Source of the DNA: Dolomitihabitans soli | Lineage (GTDB): Bacteria > Actinomycetota > Actinomycetes > Streptosporangiales > Streptosporangiaceae | Length of the DNA stretch: 64,000 nucleotides | Assembly (NCBI RefSeq): GCF_022213955.1 | Contig: NZ_JAKNTW010000011.1 | Span: 186,001-250,000 of the forward strand | Direction: 5' to 3' | Shown here: positions 17,746-26,725 of the stretch, piece after piece | How the letters are laid out: every line of letters starts with the position of its first letter | Position numbering within the stretch: the stretch's first letter is position 1 | The notes under the pieces: model-generated | What the model saw: the letters and a program-made list of their open reading frames with translations, nothing else | The model's database searches: none | Told to the model about the DNA's origin: nothing | Program-made: the position numbers and the translations under genes

Positions 17746-18630
17746 ATGACCGCCGTCACCGTCATCGGGCTTGGCATCATGGGCGGCCCGATGGCCGCCA
17801 ACCTGATCAAGGCCGGTTTCGACGTCACCGGATTCAACCGGAGCAAGGCCAAGGTCGACCAATTGGTGGAGCAGGGCGGCCGGGGCGCCACCGGCGTCGC
17901 CGATGCCGTTCGGGAGGCGGATGTCGTCATCACCATGCTGCCGGACTCACCCGACGTCGAGGACGTCGTGCTCGGCGCGGATGGGATCCTGGCACACGCG
18001 CCGACCGGCAGCCTCTGGATCGATGCCAGCACGATCCGCCCCGACGTCAGCGTACGGCTCGCCGAAGCCGCCGCCGCCCAAGGTCTGCGCGCCGTGGACG
18101 CCCCGGTCTCCGGTGGTGAGAGCGGAGCGATCGAGGCCAGCCTGTCCATCATGGTCGGTGGCGGCGCCGCCGAGTTCGAGGCCGCTCGCCCGATCCTCGA
18201 GGCCGTCGGGTCAACCGTCGTGCACGTGGGACCCAACGGTTCGGGGCAGACCGTCAAGGCCGCCAACCAGCTCATCGTCGCGGGCACCATCGAGCTCGTC
18301 GCCGAGGCCATCGTGTTCCTCGAAGCCCATGGTGTGGACACCGAGGCCGCGGTCAAGGTCCTCGCGGGCGGTCTGGCCGGCAACCGGATCCTCGACCGCA
18401 AGGCCGCCGGGATGCGGGCCCGTACCTTCGAGCCCGGATTCCGGATCGACCTGCACCACAAGGACATGGGCATCGTCACCGCCGCCGCCCGGGAAGCGGG
18501 CGTCGCGATCCCCCTCGGTGCCGCCGTCGCCCAGCTGATGGGCGCGGCACGCGCCCAAGGACACGGCAACCTCGACCATTCCGCTCTGCTGCTGATCGTC
18601 GAGCAACTGTCGGGCCGTACGAACCGCTAG
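17746..18630 (+). CDS. glxR: Tartronate semialdehyde (2-hydroxy-3-oxopropionate) reductase
   Basis: 294 residues, beta-hydroxyacid dehydrogenase family. Rossmann motif [18 protein letters not shown] at residues 6-23; substrate-site motif [15 protein letters not shown]; catalytic Lys in GQTVKAANQ. The last third is the helical dimerisation domain ([14 protein letters not shown]). It reduces tartronate semialdehyde to D-glycerate, the step after glyoxylate carboligase. RBS AAGGAG before ATG 17746, and only 10 nt separate it from gcl. No glycerate kinase gene is seen in the window. Confidence 0.9.
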   Translation: MTAVTVIGLGIMGGPMAANLIKAGFDVTGFNRSKAKVDQLVEQGGRGATGVADAVREADVVITMLPDSPDVEDVVLGADGILAHAPTGSLWIDASTIRPDVSVRLAEAAAAQGLRAVDAPVSGGESGAIEASLSIMVGGGAAEFEAARPILEAVGSTVVHVGPNGSGQTVKAANQLIVAGTIELVAEAIVFLEAHGVDTEAAVKVLAGGLAGNRILDRKAAGMRARTFEPGFRIDLHHKDMGIVTAAAREAGVAIPLGAAVAQLMGAARAQGHGNLDHSALLLIVEQLSGRTNR

Positions 18631-18640
18631 GAGACCTGTC

Positions 18641-20413
18641 ATGCCACGTATGCGAACCGTCGACGCAGCGGTGAAGATCCTTGAACGCGAGAACGCCACT
18701 CAGACCTTCGGGCTCCCCGGCGCGGCCATCAACCCCTTCTACTCCGCGATGCGGGCGCACGGCGGCATCAAGCACATCCTCGCGCGTCACGTCGAGGGCG
18801 CCTCGCACATGGCCGAGGGATACACCCGCGCCCGCGCCGGAAACATCGGCGTGTGTGTCGGCACGTCCGGTCCGGCGGGCACCGACATGATCACGGGTCT
18901 GTACTCGGCGTGGGCCGACTCCATCCCCATTCTGTGCATCACCGGGCAGGCGCCGGTCTCCCGCCTGCACAAGGAGGACTTTCAGGCAGTCGACATCGCC
19001 TCCATCGCCAAGCCCGTCACCAAGATGGCCATGACCGTCCTGGAGCCCGGGCAAGTGCCCGGCGCCTTCCAGCAGGCCTTTCACCTGATGCGGTCCGGTC
19101 GTCCCGGACCGGTCCTCATCGACCTGCCGATCGACGTCCAGCTTGCCGAGATCGAGTTCGACATCGACGCCTATGAGCCGCTGCCCGTCTACAAACCGGC
19201 CGCGACCCGCGCGCAGGCGGAGAAGGCCCTTGACATGCTGGCCGCGTCCGAGCACCCGCTGATCGTGGCCGGTGGCGGCGTCATCAACGCCGACGCCGCC
19301 GACCTGCTCCTCGAGCTCGCCGAACTGCTGGACGTGCCGGTCGTGCCGACCCTGATGGGCTGGGGAGCGATCCCGGACGACCACCGGCTGATGGCCGGCA
19401 TGGTCGGGCTGCAGACCTCGCACCGGTACGGCAACGCGACGATGCTCGCATCGGACTTCGTGCTCGGCATCGGCAACCGGTGGGCCAACCGCCACACGGG
19501 AGGCCTGGACACCTACACCCGCGGACGCACGTTCGTGCACATCGACATCGAGCCCACCCAGATCGGCCGGGTCTTCGCTCCCGACTACGGCATCGTCTCC
19601 GACGCCGCCGCAGCCCTGGAGCGGCTGGTCGAGGTCGCACGCGACCGGAGCGAGGCGGGCCTTCTGCCGGACCGCGCGGACTGGGTCGCCGAATGCCGCG
19701 AACGCAAGCGCACCATGCACCGGCGCACGGACTTCGACAATGTGCCGATGAAACCCCAGCGGGTCTACCAGGAAATGAACAGGGCATTCGGCAGGGACGT
19801 GCGCTACGTGTCCGCGATCGGGCTCTCCCAGATCGCCGGCGGGCAGTTCCTGCACGTGTACGCGCCACGTCACTGGATCAATTGCGGCCAGGCCGGTCCA
19901 CTCGGCTGGACGGTGCCGGCGGCACTCGGCGTGCGCGTGGCCGAGCCCGACGCCACCGTCGTCGCGCTGTCCGGCGACTACGACTTCCAATTCATGATCG
20001 AGGAACTCGCGGTCGGCGCCCAGTTCAACCTGCCCTACATTCAGGTGCTGGTGAACAACTCCTACCTCGGTCTCATCCGCCAAGCCCAGCGCGGCTTCGA
20101 CATGGACTATCACGTGCAACTGGCCTTCGACAACGTGAACTCCCCCGACCTCGAGGGATACGGTGTCGACCACGTCAAGGTCGCCGAAGGGCTCGGCTGC
20201 AAGGCCATCCGTGTGCGTACGGCGGGCGAACTGCCGGAGGCGTTCGAAGAGGCCGTCAAACTCATGACGGAGTTCCGCGTCCCGGTCATCGTAGAGATCA
20301 TCCTCGAGCGCGTCACGAATATCGCGATGGGAACCGAGATCGACGCGATCGTCGAATTCGAAGACCTGGCCGATGCCGAGTTCGAGTCGTCCCCCGCTTC
20401 CCTCGACCGATGA
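18641..20413 (+). CDS. gcl: Glyoxylate carboligase (tartronate-semialdehyde synthase)
   Basis: 590 residues, thiamine-diphosphate enzyme with PYR (about 5-170), central (about 195-330) and PP (about 375-545) domains. The stretch [16 protein letters not shown] has Val51 where nearly all other ThDP enzymes have the catalytic Glu; this Val is the hallmark of Gcl. [15 protein letters not shown] is the ThDP-magnesium motif. It joins two glyoxylates to tartronate semialdehyde and CO2. Last gene of the operon. Length and motifs match E. coli Gcl closely. Confidence 0.93.
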   Translation: MPRMRTVDAAVKILERENATQTFGLPGAAINPFYSAMRAHGGIKHILARHVEGASHMAEGYTRARAGNIGVCVGTSGPAGTDMITGLYSAWADSIPILCITGQAPVSRLHKEDFQAVDIASIAKPVTKMAMTVLEPGQVPGAFQQAFHLMRSGRPGPVLIDLPIDVQLAEIEFDIDAYEPLPVYKPAATRAQAEKALDMLAASEHPLIVAGGGVINADAADLLLELAELLDVPVVPTLMGWGAIPDDHRLMAGMVGLQTSHRYGNATMLASDFVLGIGNRWANRHTGGLDTYTRGRTFVHIDIEPTQIGRVFAPDYGIVSDAAAALERLVEVARDRSEAGLLPDRADWVAECRERKRTMHRRTDFDNVPMKPQRVYQEMNRAFGRDVRYVSAIGLSQIAGGQFLHVYAPRHWINCGQAGPLGWTVPAALGVRVAEPDATVVALSGDYDFQFMIEELAVGAQFNLPYIQVLVNNSYLGLIRQAQRGFDMDYHVQLAFDNVNSPDLEGYGVDHVKVAEGLGCKAIRVRTAGELPEAFEEAVKLMTEFRVPVIVEIILERVTNIAMGTEIDAIVEFEDLADAEFESSPASLDR

Positions 20414-20746
20414 GCCGTTGCAGGAGGGGTACGTAATCGTTCTCGGACCCTTCTCCACCCATCGACGGGCGACCGAACGCCGAGTTCCCCGGGGCATCAG
20501 CCGTATACACGCGGCGCCCTCGGCAGTCCGGGCCGGCGCGCGCAGGTCCGCCCGGTCCGCCTGACCTTCCTGCGGGCCGGGCGGTCGGAGACCTCGACGG
20601 TCTCGAACGAGCGCTGCCAAGCACGCGCGATCGGGCCCGCCGCAAAATGAGCTTGGACGGAGCACGTGAAAGATGTCTTCGTGGATTCCTGCGTCAGCGG
20701 CGAGGTCCCGGCCTGACATGTCCGGCCAGACAGCCTGGCCGCAGGT

Positions 20747-21010
20747 TCAGGAGGAGGTGGCGGCCGCCGTCAGAGTTTCGGCGGGGCCGCCGATGCGGCG
20801 CCAGGTGCCGATGTCACGGGACCACTGGAAGACCTCCGAACGGTCGGCGGTCAGGACGTACACCTCCCGTCGGCCGACCGCCGTCTCCGCGCCCGCCGCC
20901 CCGATGTCCCGCCAGCGCTGACCGGCGGCCCCAACCGGTCGATCGGCGAGATCGGCGTCCGGCGGCGATTCAGGAGCGCCTCCGAGTTCAGCCTCGCTGT
21001 CCTCGTCAGA
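20747..21010 (-). pseudogene. C-terminal remnant with Trp-rich repeat
   Basis: A minus-strand frame without a start codon reads QRWRDIGAAGAETAVGRREV, then VYVLTADRSEVFQWSRDIG and TWRRIGGPAETLTAAATSS to a TGA. The W-R-IGGPA pattern resembles the repeats of tectonin/propeller-like secreted proteins. Upstream the frame is closed by TAA, so only the tail survives. The other bases of the 20414-21041 gap show no gene I can support. Confidence 0.45.
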
Positions 21011-21041
21011 TCCGCCTTACCCGATCGCTGGTGCCCGGAGG

Positions 21042-21560
21042 CTAACGGTCAGCGAGGTCGCGGTAGGTGTCTCTGACGACCAGCAGACGGTCACGGCGGA
21101 AACGGGGTGGCTCGGCGTCGTGTACCTCCTGTCCGCGCGCGGACCAGAAGGCGTCGGAGGGGACGTCGTCCTGCCCCTCGGGTAGGAACTTGAGCACTTC
21201 CTCCACGGCCGCGCGCGCCATGGACAGCGTCCGGCGTGCGTTCTCCGGGTCGTCGGGGACGTTGCCGGCCGTGAGGTCGGCAAGCCACATCCACTCTCCC
21301 GCGTCGAGCAGTTCGGATGGTTCCGGCCCGCCGAAGGTCGGCCAGCCACTCGGCATGACCTCGCGCCGGGGCAGCGAGAACAGGTACTCCCGCTCCACAT
21401 CGCAGCCCTCACAGATCCCCGTGTAGCACTTGGTCAGCAAACCATCGACGCTAACCACTCCGCTGTCCCATTCGGTCTCCACCGAGCCGCACTCGCACGG
21501 GTTCAGATCGAGGTACACGAGAGCCTCATCGCGGGTACGGGCAACCGGCCAATCCGTCAC
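21042..21560 (-). CDS. Uncharacterised protein with four-Cys zinc-ribbon-like motif
   Basis: 172 residues, family not recognised. Cysteines at CECG (near 22-24) and CYTGICEGC (near 45-53) could form a zinc ribbon at the N-terminus. The C-terminal half is acidic and helical (NARRTLSMARAAVEEVLKFL). No signal peptide or membrane segment. Start codon 21560. It is divergent from 21672, with a 111-nt shared upstream region; both look like the small cytoplasmic proteins common next to polymorphic-toxin or immunity loci, but no function is claimed. Confidence 0.7.
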   Translation of the reverse strand: MTDWPVARTRDEALVYLDLNPCECGSVETEWDSGVVSVDGLLTKCYTGICEGCDVEREYLFSLPRREVMPSGWPTFGGPEPSELLDAGEWMWLADLTAGNVPDDPENARRTLSMARAAVEEVLKFLPEGQDDVPSDAFWSARGQEVHDAEPPRFRRDRLLVVRDTYRDLADR

Positions 21561-21671
21561 AGCGCAAACCTACAGGGAGTGATATCGAACCCACTAGGGT
21601 GTCGCCATGCCGGCACCGCGGCTTTGTCCGGCGGCCACCTCGGCCATCCGATCTCCCGAAATCGGAGCATC

Positions 21672-22235
21672 GTGTCAAGTCGTACCAAATTAGATCAATG
21701 GTCGTATTTCGAGGAGCGAGGTCTGGCGGGCAGGTTCGAGTGCTCGTGGGTCGAGGCGCCCGACTACCGCGCGGTGGTCACCGCGCTGCGAGCGGAGGAG
21801 GAGACACTCGCCTGTGACCTGAACCAGGCGCGGCGATGGTATCGCGCCTACTCAGACGAGGACGTCGTGTGGGTGGCCGAGCAGAACCCCGGCTGGGTCA
21901 AGATGTTCACTGCGTCCGGATTGTTCCCGTGGCGGGCCCTCGAGTCGATCACGCAGTCGGGCGGCCGGGCCTACCATCTGTCCTACTACGCGGGCGAAGT
22001 CAGCGAACCGGTCTATGTCAACGCGGGTGAGTGGGAGGACATCCCCGAGGATTACTGGGACCGCCCCAGGCAGGAGGGAGCGGGTCTCGTCGGGTCCTCC
22101 TCTGGCATCGCCCAGGAGATGAACTTCTACCTCGCCGCGCTGGCATACACGACCGGCAGGTTCATCGATGACACCTGGTTCACCACGCCAGGGCTGCTCT
22201 GCCGCATCCCGGACGGGACGTGGCCCCGTGACTGA
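21672..22235 (+). CDS. Uncharacterised protein
   Basis: 187 residues from GTG 21672, preceded by GGAG; the open frame extends upstream to 21579 but has no RBS there. Composition is Trp/Tyr-rich and acidic (ARRWYRAYSDEDVVWVAEQN, EWEDIPEDYWDRP). No signal peptide, membrane segment or familiar motif. It is divergent from the zinc-ribbon-like gene and followed by an IS remnant. It could be an immunity or nucleotide-binding accessory protein; I do not recognise it. Confidence 0.65.
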   Translation: MSSRTKLDQWSYFEERGLAGRFECSWVEAPDYRAVVTALRAEEETLACDLNQARRWYRAYSDEDVVWVAEQNPGWVKMFTASGLFPWRALESITQSGGRAYHLSYYAGEVSEPVYVNAGEWEDIPEDYWDRPRQEGAGLVGSSSGIAQEMNFYLAALAYTTGRFIDDTWFTTPGLLCRIPDGTWPRD

Positions 22236-22299
22236 CCAGTGGGAGTTCCTGCTCGGCGCGGGCCTGGGCGCGGGTTCAGCGGCACCTGGGTCGAGTCGG

Positions 22300-22520
22300 G
22301 CGACGCCAAGGCCGCCTTACTCGGCGCGGATCTCACCTCCCGCCAGGACTGGGTCACCCAGGCGATAAAGAATTCGGTGATGGATCTGGACGACGCGGGC
22401 TGCCGGGCGCGCTAACCGATCCGCGATCGGGATGGGAAGTTCCCCGCCCTCATGGACAAGACCCTCGCCGAGGCCGGCATCTAGACCGTACTCACTGGCA
22501 TCCGGATGCCGCGGAACGGT
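22300..22520 (+). mobile_element. Integrase-core (IS481/IS3-like) transposase remnant
   Basis: One plus-strand frame reads DWVTQAIKNSVMDLDDAG, then CRAR-stop-P, then IRDRDGKFPALMDKTLAEAG, stop, and TVLTGIRMPR. Intact relatives read through as ...FLIRDRDGKF...ILAEAGIKTVLTGVRMPR, so the two stops sit in otherwise conserved sequence. No ends or terminal repeats were found. Nothing else was recognised in 22236-22727 apart from the RBS of the next gene. Confidence 0.65.
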
Positions 22521-22727
22521 GGGTGCAGCCGTGCCACCGCGAACCATCCTCCATGACGTTATTGCAACTGAACGCATGACGCAGTGTCACTGGTGCCATC
22601 ACGGAGCCCGCAAGAGGCTGGAAGCAGGCGCATGTCACCGGCGTGTCGGTTGAGTGCCGCCGCAACGGGCATAGAGCCTGCTCGTCCTCGGCACATGACC
22701 GTTCTGCCCTGTTTAAGGAGAATGCCT

Positions 22728-24329
22728 ATGGCCCCCAGAAACACTCTCAAGCACACCTCGGCGTTGGCGCTGCTGTTGCTGCCCGTGCTCGGCGCGTGCA
22801 GCACACCGGACAGGCCGGCGGGGCCGCCGGCTGAGGCGAAGCCGCCGGAATCATCGGCTCCGGCGAAGCCGCCGACGCAACTGCAACGTTTCTACGACCA
22901 GAAACCGGCCTTCGGTTCCTGTGCCGACTACGCCATCACCGCGACGGAGAAGAAGGCGTTCGCCAGTGACAAATTCAAACTCGAATGTGCCCGGCTGAAG
23001 GTACCGCTGGACTACGACGCCCCCGAGGGTGAGAGCGCCCAGATCGCGGTGCTTCGGGTGCCCGCCCGCGGCGAGAGGATCGGGTCGCTGCTGACGAATC
23101 CTGGCGGCCCCGGAGGCGCCGGGCTGCTCTCCGCCTTGGCGACGAGCGTGACACTGGCCAAGAGCCCGACGACCGAACGGTTCGACCTGATCGGGTTCGA
23201 CCCCCGCGGTGTCGGCGCGTCCACCCCGTCCATCACGTGCTTCGCCGACGACGAGCAAGACCGCGCCGACAACCAGACGACGCTCATCGGCTCGGCGGGA
23301 CGGTGGACCGAGCGCGACACCCGGCGGCTGGTCGACACGTGCGCGGCTCGCTCAGGCGGCAAGGGCCAACTCGCCGCCGTAGGCACCCGCGACGTCGCCC
23401 GCGACATGGACGTGCTGCGCGCCGCGCTGGGCGATGCCAAGCTCAACTACGCCGGCCAGAGCTACGGCACCCGGCTCGGCGCGGTCTACGCCGAGATGTT
23501 CCCGGCCAACGTGCGCGCCATGGTCCTCGACGGCGCCATCGACCCCAAGCTCGGCACCGTCGAACGACGCAAGACCCAGTACGCCGGCTTCCAGCGATCC
23601 TTCGGGCAGATGGCCACCGCCTGTGCCGCCGGCCCCGACTGCCCGCTGGGCAAGGACCCCGCCAATGCCACGAAGGCATTCCAGGACATCATGCGGCCCC
23701 TGATCGACAAGCCCGTCCCCGCGGGCGGCAAGCGAGAGCTCACCTACAACCAGGGCACCAGCGGCGTCATCACCGGCCTGTACGTGTCAGCGCAGTGGCC
23801 GGACATCATCAAAGGCATCGCCGAGGTGCAGAAAGGCCGGGGCGACACCCTGCTGCGCCTGGCGGAATCCTTCGGTGGGCGTGACGAGAACGGGAAGTGG
23901 AACACCTTCGGGGCCGCCAACTACGCGATCAACTGCATGGACGAGCAGCGCCGTACGCCCGAGCAGGAAGCCGACCTCCGTGCCCAGCTCAACAAGGCAG
24001 CCCCCTTCCTCGACCCCGGTCAAGGCGTCGACGGCACCCGAGACGGCTGTGAGCACTGGCCGGCCAAGCCCACCCTGGACTACCCGTACGCCGACAAGAT
24101 CAAGGGCTTGCCCAAGACGCTGACGGTCTCCATCACCGGCGACCCGAGCACCCCCTACGACGGCGGAGTCAGCCTGGCCAAGGCTCTCGGTGGCAGCCTG
24201 CTCACCGTCGAGGGCGAACAGCACACCGTCTTCCAGGGCGGCGCCAGCCCCTGCGTCAACGACATCGTCGCCGACTATCTCGTCAACCTCAAAACACCGG
24301 CCGATGGCGCCCGCTGCAAACTCAAGTAG
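22728..24329 (+). CDS. S33-family (tripeptidyl aminopeptidase-like) alpha/beta-hydrolase lipoprotein
   Basis: 533 residues. ATG 22728 is chosen because AAGGAG (22716-22721) is 6 nt away; ATG 22722 is too close. Lipoprotein signal with LGAC lipobox, then a Pro-rich linker. Catalytic landmarks are NPGGPGGAG, FDPRGVGAS, nucleophile elbow GQSYGTRLG, the acid region GDPSTPYDGG and His in GEQHTVFQGG. A paralogue of the protein at 7059, with the same domain order and longer by about 25 residues. Predicted surface exopeptidase; could also act as a proteolytic esterase. Confidence 0.86.
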   Translation: MAPRNTLKHTSALALLLLPVLGACSTPDRPAGPPAEAKPPESSAPAKPPTQLQRFYDQKPAFGSCADYAITATEKKAFASDKFKLECARLKVPLDYDAPEGESAQIAVLRVPARGERIGSLLTNPGGPGGAGLLSALATSVTLAKSPTTERFDLIGFDPRGVGASTPSITCFADDEQDRADNQTTLIGSAGRWTERDTRRLVDTCAARSGGKGQLAAVGTRDVARDMDVLRAALGDAKLNYAGQSYGTRLGAVYAEMFPANVRAMVLDGAIDPKLGTVERRKTQYAGFQRSFGQMATACAAGPDCPLGKDPANATKAFQDIMRPLIDKPVPAGGKRELTYNQGTSGVITGLYVSAQWPDIIKGIAEVQKGRGDTLLRLAESFGGRDENGKWNTFGAANYAINCMDEQRRTPEQEADLRAQLNKAAPFLDPGQGVDGTRDGCEHWPAKPTLDYPYADKIKGLPKTLTVSITGDPSTPYDGGVSLAKALGGSLLTVEGEQHTVFQGGASPCVNDIVADYLVNLKTPADGARCKLK

Positions 24330-24334
24330 CGGCT

Positions 24335-24421
24335 GTGGGCCCCATCATCGAGCACGGCACGCACGCCGACCTCATCGACCAGGCCGGCCGGTACGACCTT
24401 CAGGCGTCCGCCTATCAGTGA
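24335..24421 (+). pseudogene. ABC-transporter ATPase C-terminal tail
   Basis: Six bases after the peptidase stop, a short frame reads GPIIEHGTHADLIDQAGRYD then LQASAYQ and stops. IxEHGTHxxLxxxxGxYxxL is the conserved end of exporter-type ABC ATPases just after the H-loop. The rest of the gene is absent. A scrap left by deletion. Confidence 0.6.
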
Positions 24422-24528
24422 CCGTGTCCGCCCCGCACCCTCGAGAACTACCGACGGTCATCTGGTGCCCCATTGGATCGGCTGGGCCGCTTCCTACAAC
24501 AGGATGACACCCCACGAGAGGAATCACG

Positions 24529-25317
24529 ATGAGCGATAGCTCGGCAGCCGAAAGTGCAGGGTCGGCGGACATCTCGCGCTCGGCGGGAACGACCAGTCCG
24601 ACCGACCGGACAGACGTCACGACACGGCAGAAGCGCCCCTACCCTCTGCTCGCAGACGATGTCGCGCGCTCGCGCACCTGCGTCGTGATCGCCGCGCCGC
24701 TCGTCGTCGCGTCCCCCTTCGTGATCCGCACTCTCGACATGCAGCCGACGCTGCCCGGCATCCTCATGCTCTTCGCCACATGGTCGATCTACTCCATCAT
24801 CTACATCGTGCTCGTGCTCGGCGTGTTCATCCGGGCCGATGCCGGCACTCTCAGGCAATGGCTGCAGGCGGTTCCACGTCCCAAGACCCGCGCGCAGCGG
24901 ATCTCCGGGGTCATCAACGGCTACGGCGCGATCTGGTGGGCCCTGTCCGGCGGCGGCATCTCGATCGCCGCGATGATCATCCTTGTGACCACGGGCGAGA
25001 GCACACCACCGGCGATCATCTGGGCCGGCCTCGTGGTCCTCACGGCGAGCTGGGCGATCATCGCCGTCAGCTTCGCCGTCCATTACGCGCGCGAGCACGC
25101 GCTCTCAGGCGGCCTCGAGTTCCCGGGCGAGGCCCCCCGCTTCTCCGACTTCCTCTACCTGGCGCTGCAACTGTCGACCACGTTCGCCAGCTCGGATGTC
25201 GTCATCACCACAACGAGGGCGCGCCGATTCGCGATGCTCCACGGCGGCCTCGCGTTCCTGTTCAACACCATCATCATCGCGATCCTCGTCACCGTGCTGC
25301 TCGCCGCCGTCAGCTGA
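24529..25317 (+). CDS. DUF1345 family membrane protein
   Basis: 262 residues with a charged, Ser/Thr-rich cytoplasmic N-terminus (about 50 residues) and five hydrophobic segments. The C-terminal signature FSDFLYLALQLSTTFASSDV followed by TTTRARRF is the conserved DUF1345 block, where these proteins have a short pore-like loop before a final helix. Function of the family is unknown. ATG 24529 follows GAGAGGA. It stands alone between remnants. Confidence 0.85.
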   Translation: MSDSSAAESAGSADISRSAGTTSPTDRTDVTTRQKRPYPLLADDVARSRTCVVIAAPLVVASPFVIRTLDMQPTLPGILMLFATWSIYSIIYIVLVLGVFIRADAGTLRQWLQAVPRPKTRAQRISGVINGYGAIWWALSGGGISIAAMIILVTTGESTPPAIIWAGLVVLTASWAIIAVSFAVHYAREHALSGGLEFPGEAPRFSDFLYLALQLSTTFASSDVVITTTRARRFAMLHGGLAFLFNTIIIAILVTVLLAAVS

Positions 25318-25323
25318 GCCGAG

Positions 25324-25455
25324 TCAGGGGATGGCCGTCTCCCGCGGCAACCGGGAATCCCTGCCAGGACAAGGCACGGCCAGACCCGAAGCGCCCTCGG
25401 CTCCCTGATACGCCTTGTCGGCCAGGGTGATAATTCCGGCCTGTTCCAGCCGCGC
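25324..25455 (-). mobile_element. DDE transposase remnant (IS5/DDE_Tnp_4 type)
   Basis: On the minus strand the frame ending at 25324 contains RLEQAGIITLADKAYQGAEG followed by VPCPGR. LADKAYQGAG...PYxGR is the conserved DDE block of small IS5-group transposases in actinomycetes. Only this block survives, out of context and fused by chance to upstream sequence. Confidence 0.6.
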
Positions 25456-25536
25456 AGGATGCCCCAGAGGCGGGCGGCGCTCAGGTATAGATAACGATCC
25501 AACTGCGGCGGATTGGCCGCTTGAATGGGGAGTAAT

Positions 25537-25896
25537 GTGAGTTTCGATCTCGCCTTCTGGTACGAGAAGGAAGTTCCGGACGCAGACGGCGCCGCGCGCA
25601 TCTATGATCAATTTACAGACGGCCTTACGGGGGTCGCCGAAGAAAGGGGAGAAATCGATCGCTTTTACCAGGATATCGTATCTATATTTCCCGATATAAC
25701 TGAGGGGAATATGCGTGAATCACCGTGGGCTTCGCCACTGTATCGGACGTCTGAATGTGTGATTGCCGCCATCTCATGGTCGAGGCGTGATGAACTTGTG
25801 CCCACTTTGCTAACTCTCGCGGGCAGGTATGGCTTGACCGCATACGATCCGCAAGATCAGACGGTTTACCGTGTCCTTCGTGTGAATCCGTCCTGA
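25537..25896 (+). CDS. Small immunity-like protein (MSxDLA-W-E type)
   Basis: 119 residues from GTG 25537, which has GGGGAG 4-5 nt upstream; ATG 25525 would place the RBS inside the gene. The N-terminus SFDLAFWYEKE is typical of a widespread group of small cytoplasmic proteins found with polymorphic toxins as immunity proteins. It is clearly less GC-rich than its surroundings (ATA, TTT, TCT and GAA codons are common). The next gene, 57 nt on, is a SUKH-type immunity gene of similar composition, so both were probably acquired together. No toxin gene is adjacent. Confidence 0.65.
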   Translation: MSFDLAFWYEKEVPDADGAARIYDQFTDGLTGVAEERGEIDRFYQDIVSIFPDITEGNMRESPWASPLYRTSECVIAAISWSRRDELVPTLLTLAGRYGLTAYDPQDQTVYRVLRVNPS

Positions 25897-25953
25897 AGAA
25901 GGAGGGACCAAGGTGTGTGGATTAGTCCATAGCGAACGGGAGAACGAGGAACG

Positions 25954-26421
25954 GTGGGAAAACTCGAGGAAGCGCACCTTCATCCCGAAGTTCGACTTGC
26001 CCTCGAACTTGCGGGATGGGCTCCAGGGCGTCATTACGACGTATCACCATGGATAAGCACACTAGAGGGCGAGGGCTACGTACTCTTCGATGAAGCCATC
26101 GAAGCACTAACTCAATTAGGAGGCCTGCGCGTTAGTCCACGTCCGTCGCCATCGGCCGTATTTGGCACAGGACAAATCCTCTTCGATCCATTGTGGGCAG
26201 CCCAAGGGGAACGCCCTAGGATCGCCGTGCGGGAACTATCTATAAATTCCAGACTCTGCCCTTTGGGTGAATGGATCGAAGACTATATTCTTCTGATTGC
26301 CAGCAACGGTGATATCGTTGCAGAAACGAGTTTCCAAATGCTTAAGGTAGCATCCTCGCTGCCTGATGCATTAGAGGTTATGATCCTGGCAGAGAGCCGG
26401 CCAGAATCTAGAGATGATTAA
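25954..26421 (+). CDS. SUKH-3 domain immunity-type protein
   Basis: 155 residues. ELAGWAPGRHYDV, ISTLEGEGYVLFDEAIEAL, LGGLRVSPR and CPLGEWIEDYILLIASNGDI follow the SUKH-3 (SMI1/KNR4-like) pattern: helix, GW-GR, GGL strand, PLGE loop. SUKH proteins are immunity factors against nuclease and other contact-dependent toxins. GTG 25954 has GAGGA upstream. The DNA is conspicuously AT-rich for the window (TCTATAAAT, TATATTCTTCTG). Function as an orphan immunity gene is inferred from family and neighbour. Confidence 0.78.
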   Translation: MGKLEEAHLHPEVRLALELAGWAPGRHYDVSPWISTLEGEGYVLFDEAIEALTQLGGLRVSPRPSPSAVFGTGQILFDPLWAAQGERPRIAVRELSINSRLCPLGEWIEDYILLIASNGDIVAETSFQMLKVASSLPDALEVMILAESRPESRDD

Positions 26422-26499
26422 CAATCAGATCTCCCCTGCGCTCGTGAGCGTTCTAATGGTCGGCCAGTGTTTCGGGGAGACGTTTTCGCAAATTTCGGC

Positions 26500-26725
26500 G
26501 AAGGACCGCCGCTCAACCGATCTCATCGTGTTCACCGGGGAATGGAGGGCGGGCGAGAGACCTGGGAGGAACAAGCGCGCCAGGCCGGCTACGCCCCTCA
26601 CGCCAACATCACCAAACACGTCAGGTTGCTGGTCGCCGCCGACCCCGACTCGATGTCGGGCAAGGCACGTAAGGCTCGCGCCTATGGCATCCCGATCGTC
26701 ACACCGACCGCCTTCGCACGCATGA
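26500..26725 (+). pseudogene. BRCT-domain remnant with frameshift
   Basis: One frame gives DLIVFTGEW (26518-26544). The continuation RETWEEQARQAGYAPHANIT, VRLLVAADPDSMSGKARKAR and YGIPIVTPTAFARM is in another frame. Together they make a near-complete BRCT domain as found at the C-terminus of actinobacterial DnaQ-like exonuclease (epsilon-subunit-like) proteins and DNA ligase. The frames join near 26550, and no intact upstream exonuclease or ligase domain is present. Confidence 0.7.

Noticed and set aside
18476-20719. Long minus-strand open frame across gcl and its neighbour
   Set aside because: Codon-position artefact opposite gcl; no recognisable protein sequence.
22560-22720. Leader before the second S33 gene considered as a riboswitch
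   Set aside because: Some complementary stretches, but no match to a riboswitch class I can recall and no relevant metabolic gene downstream.
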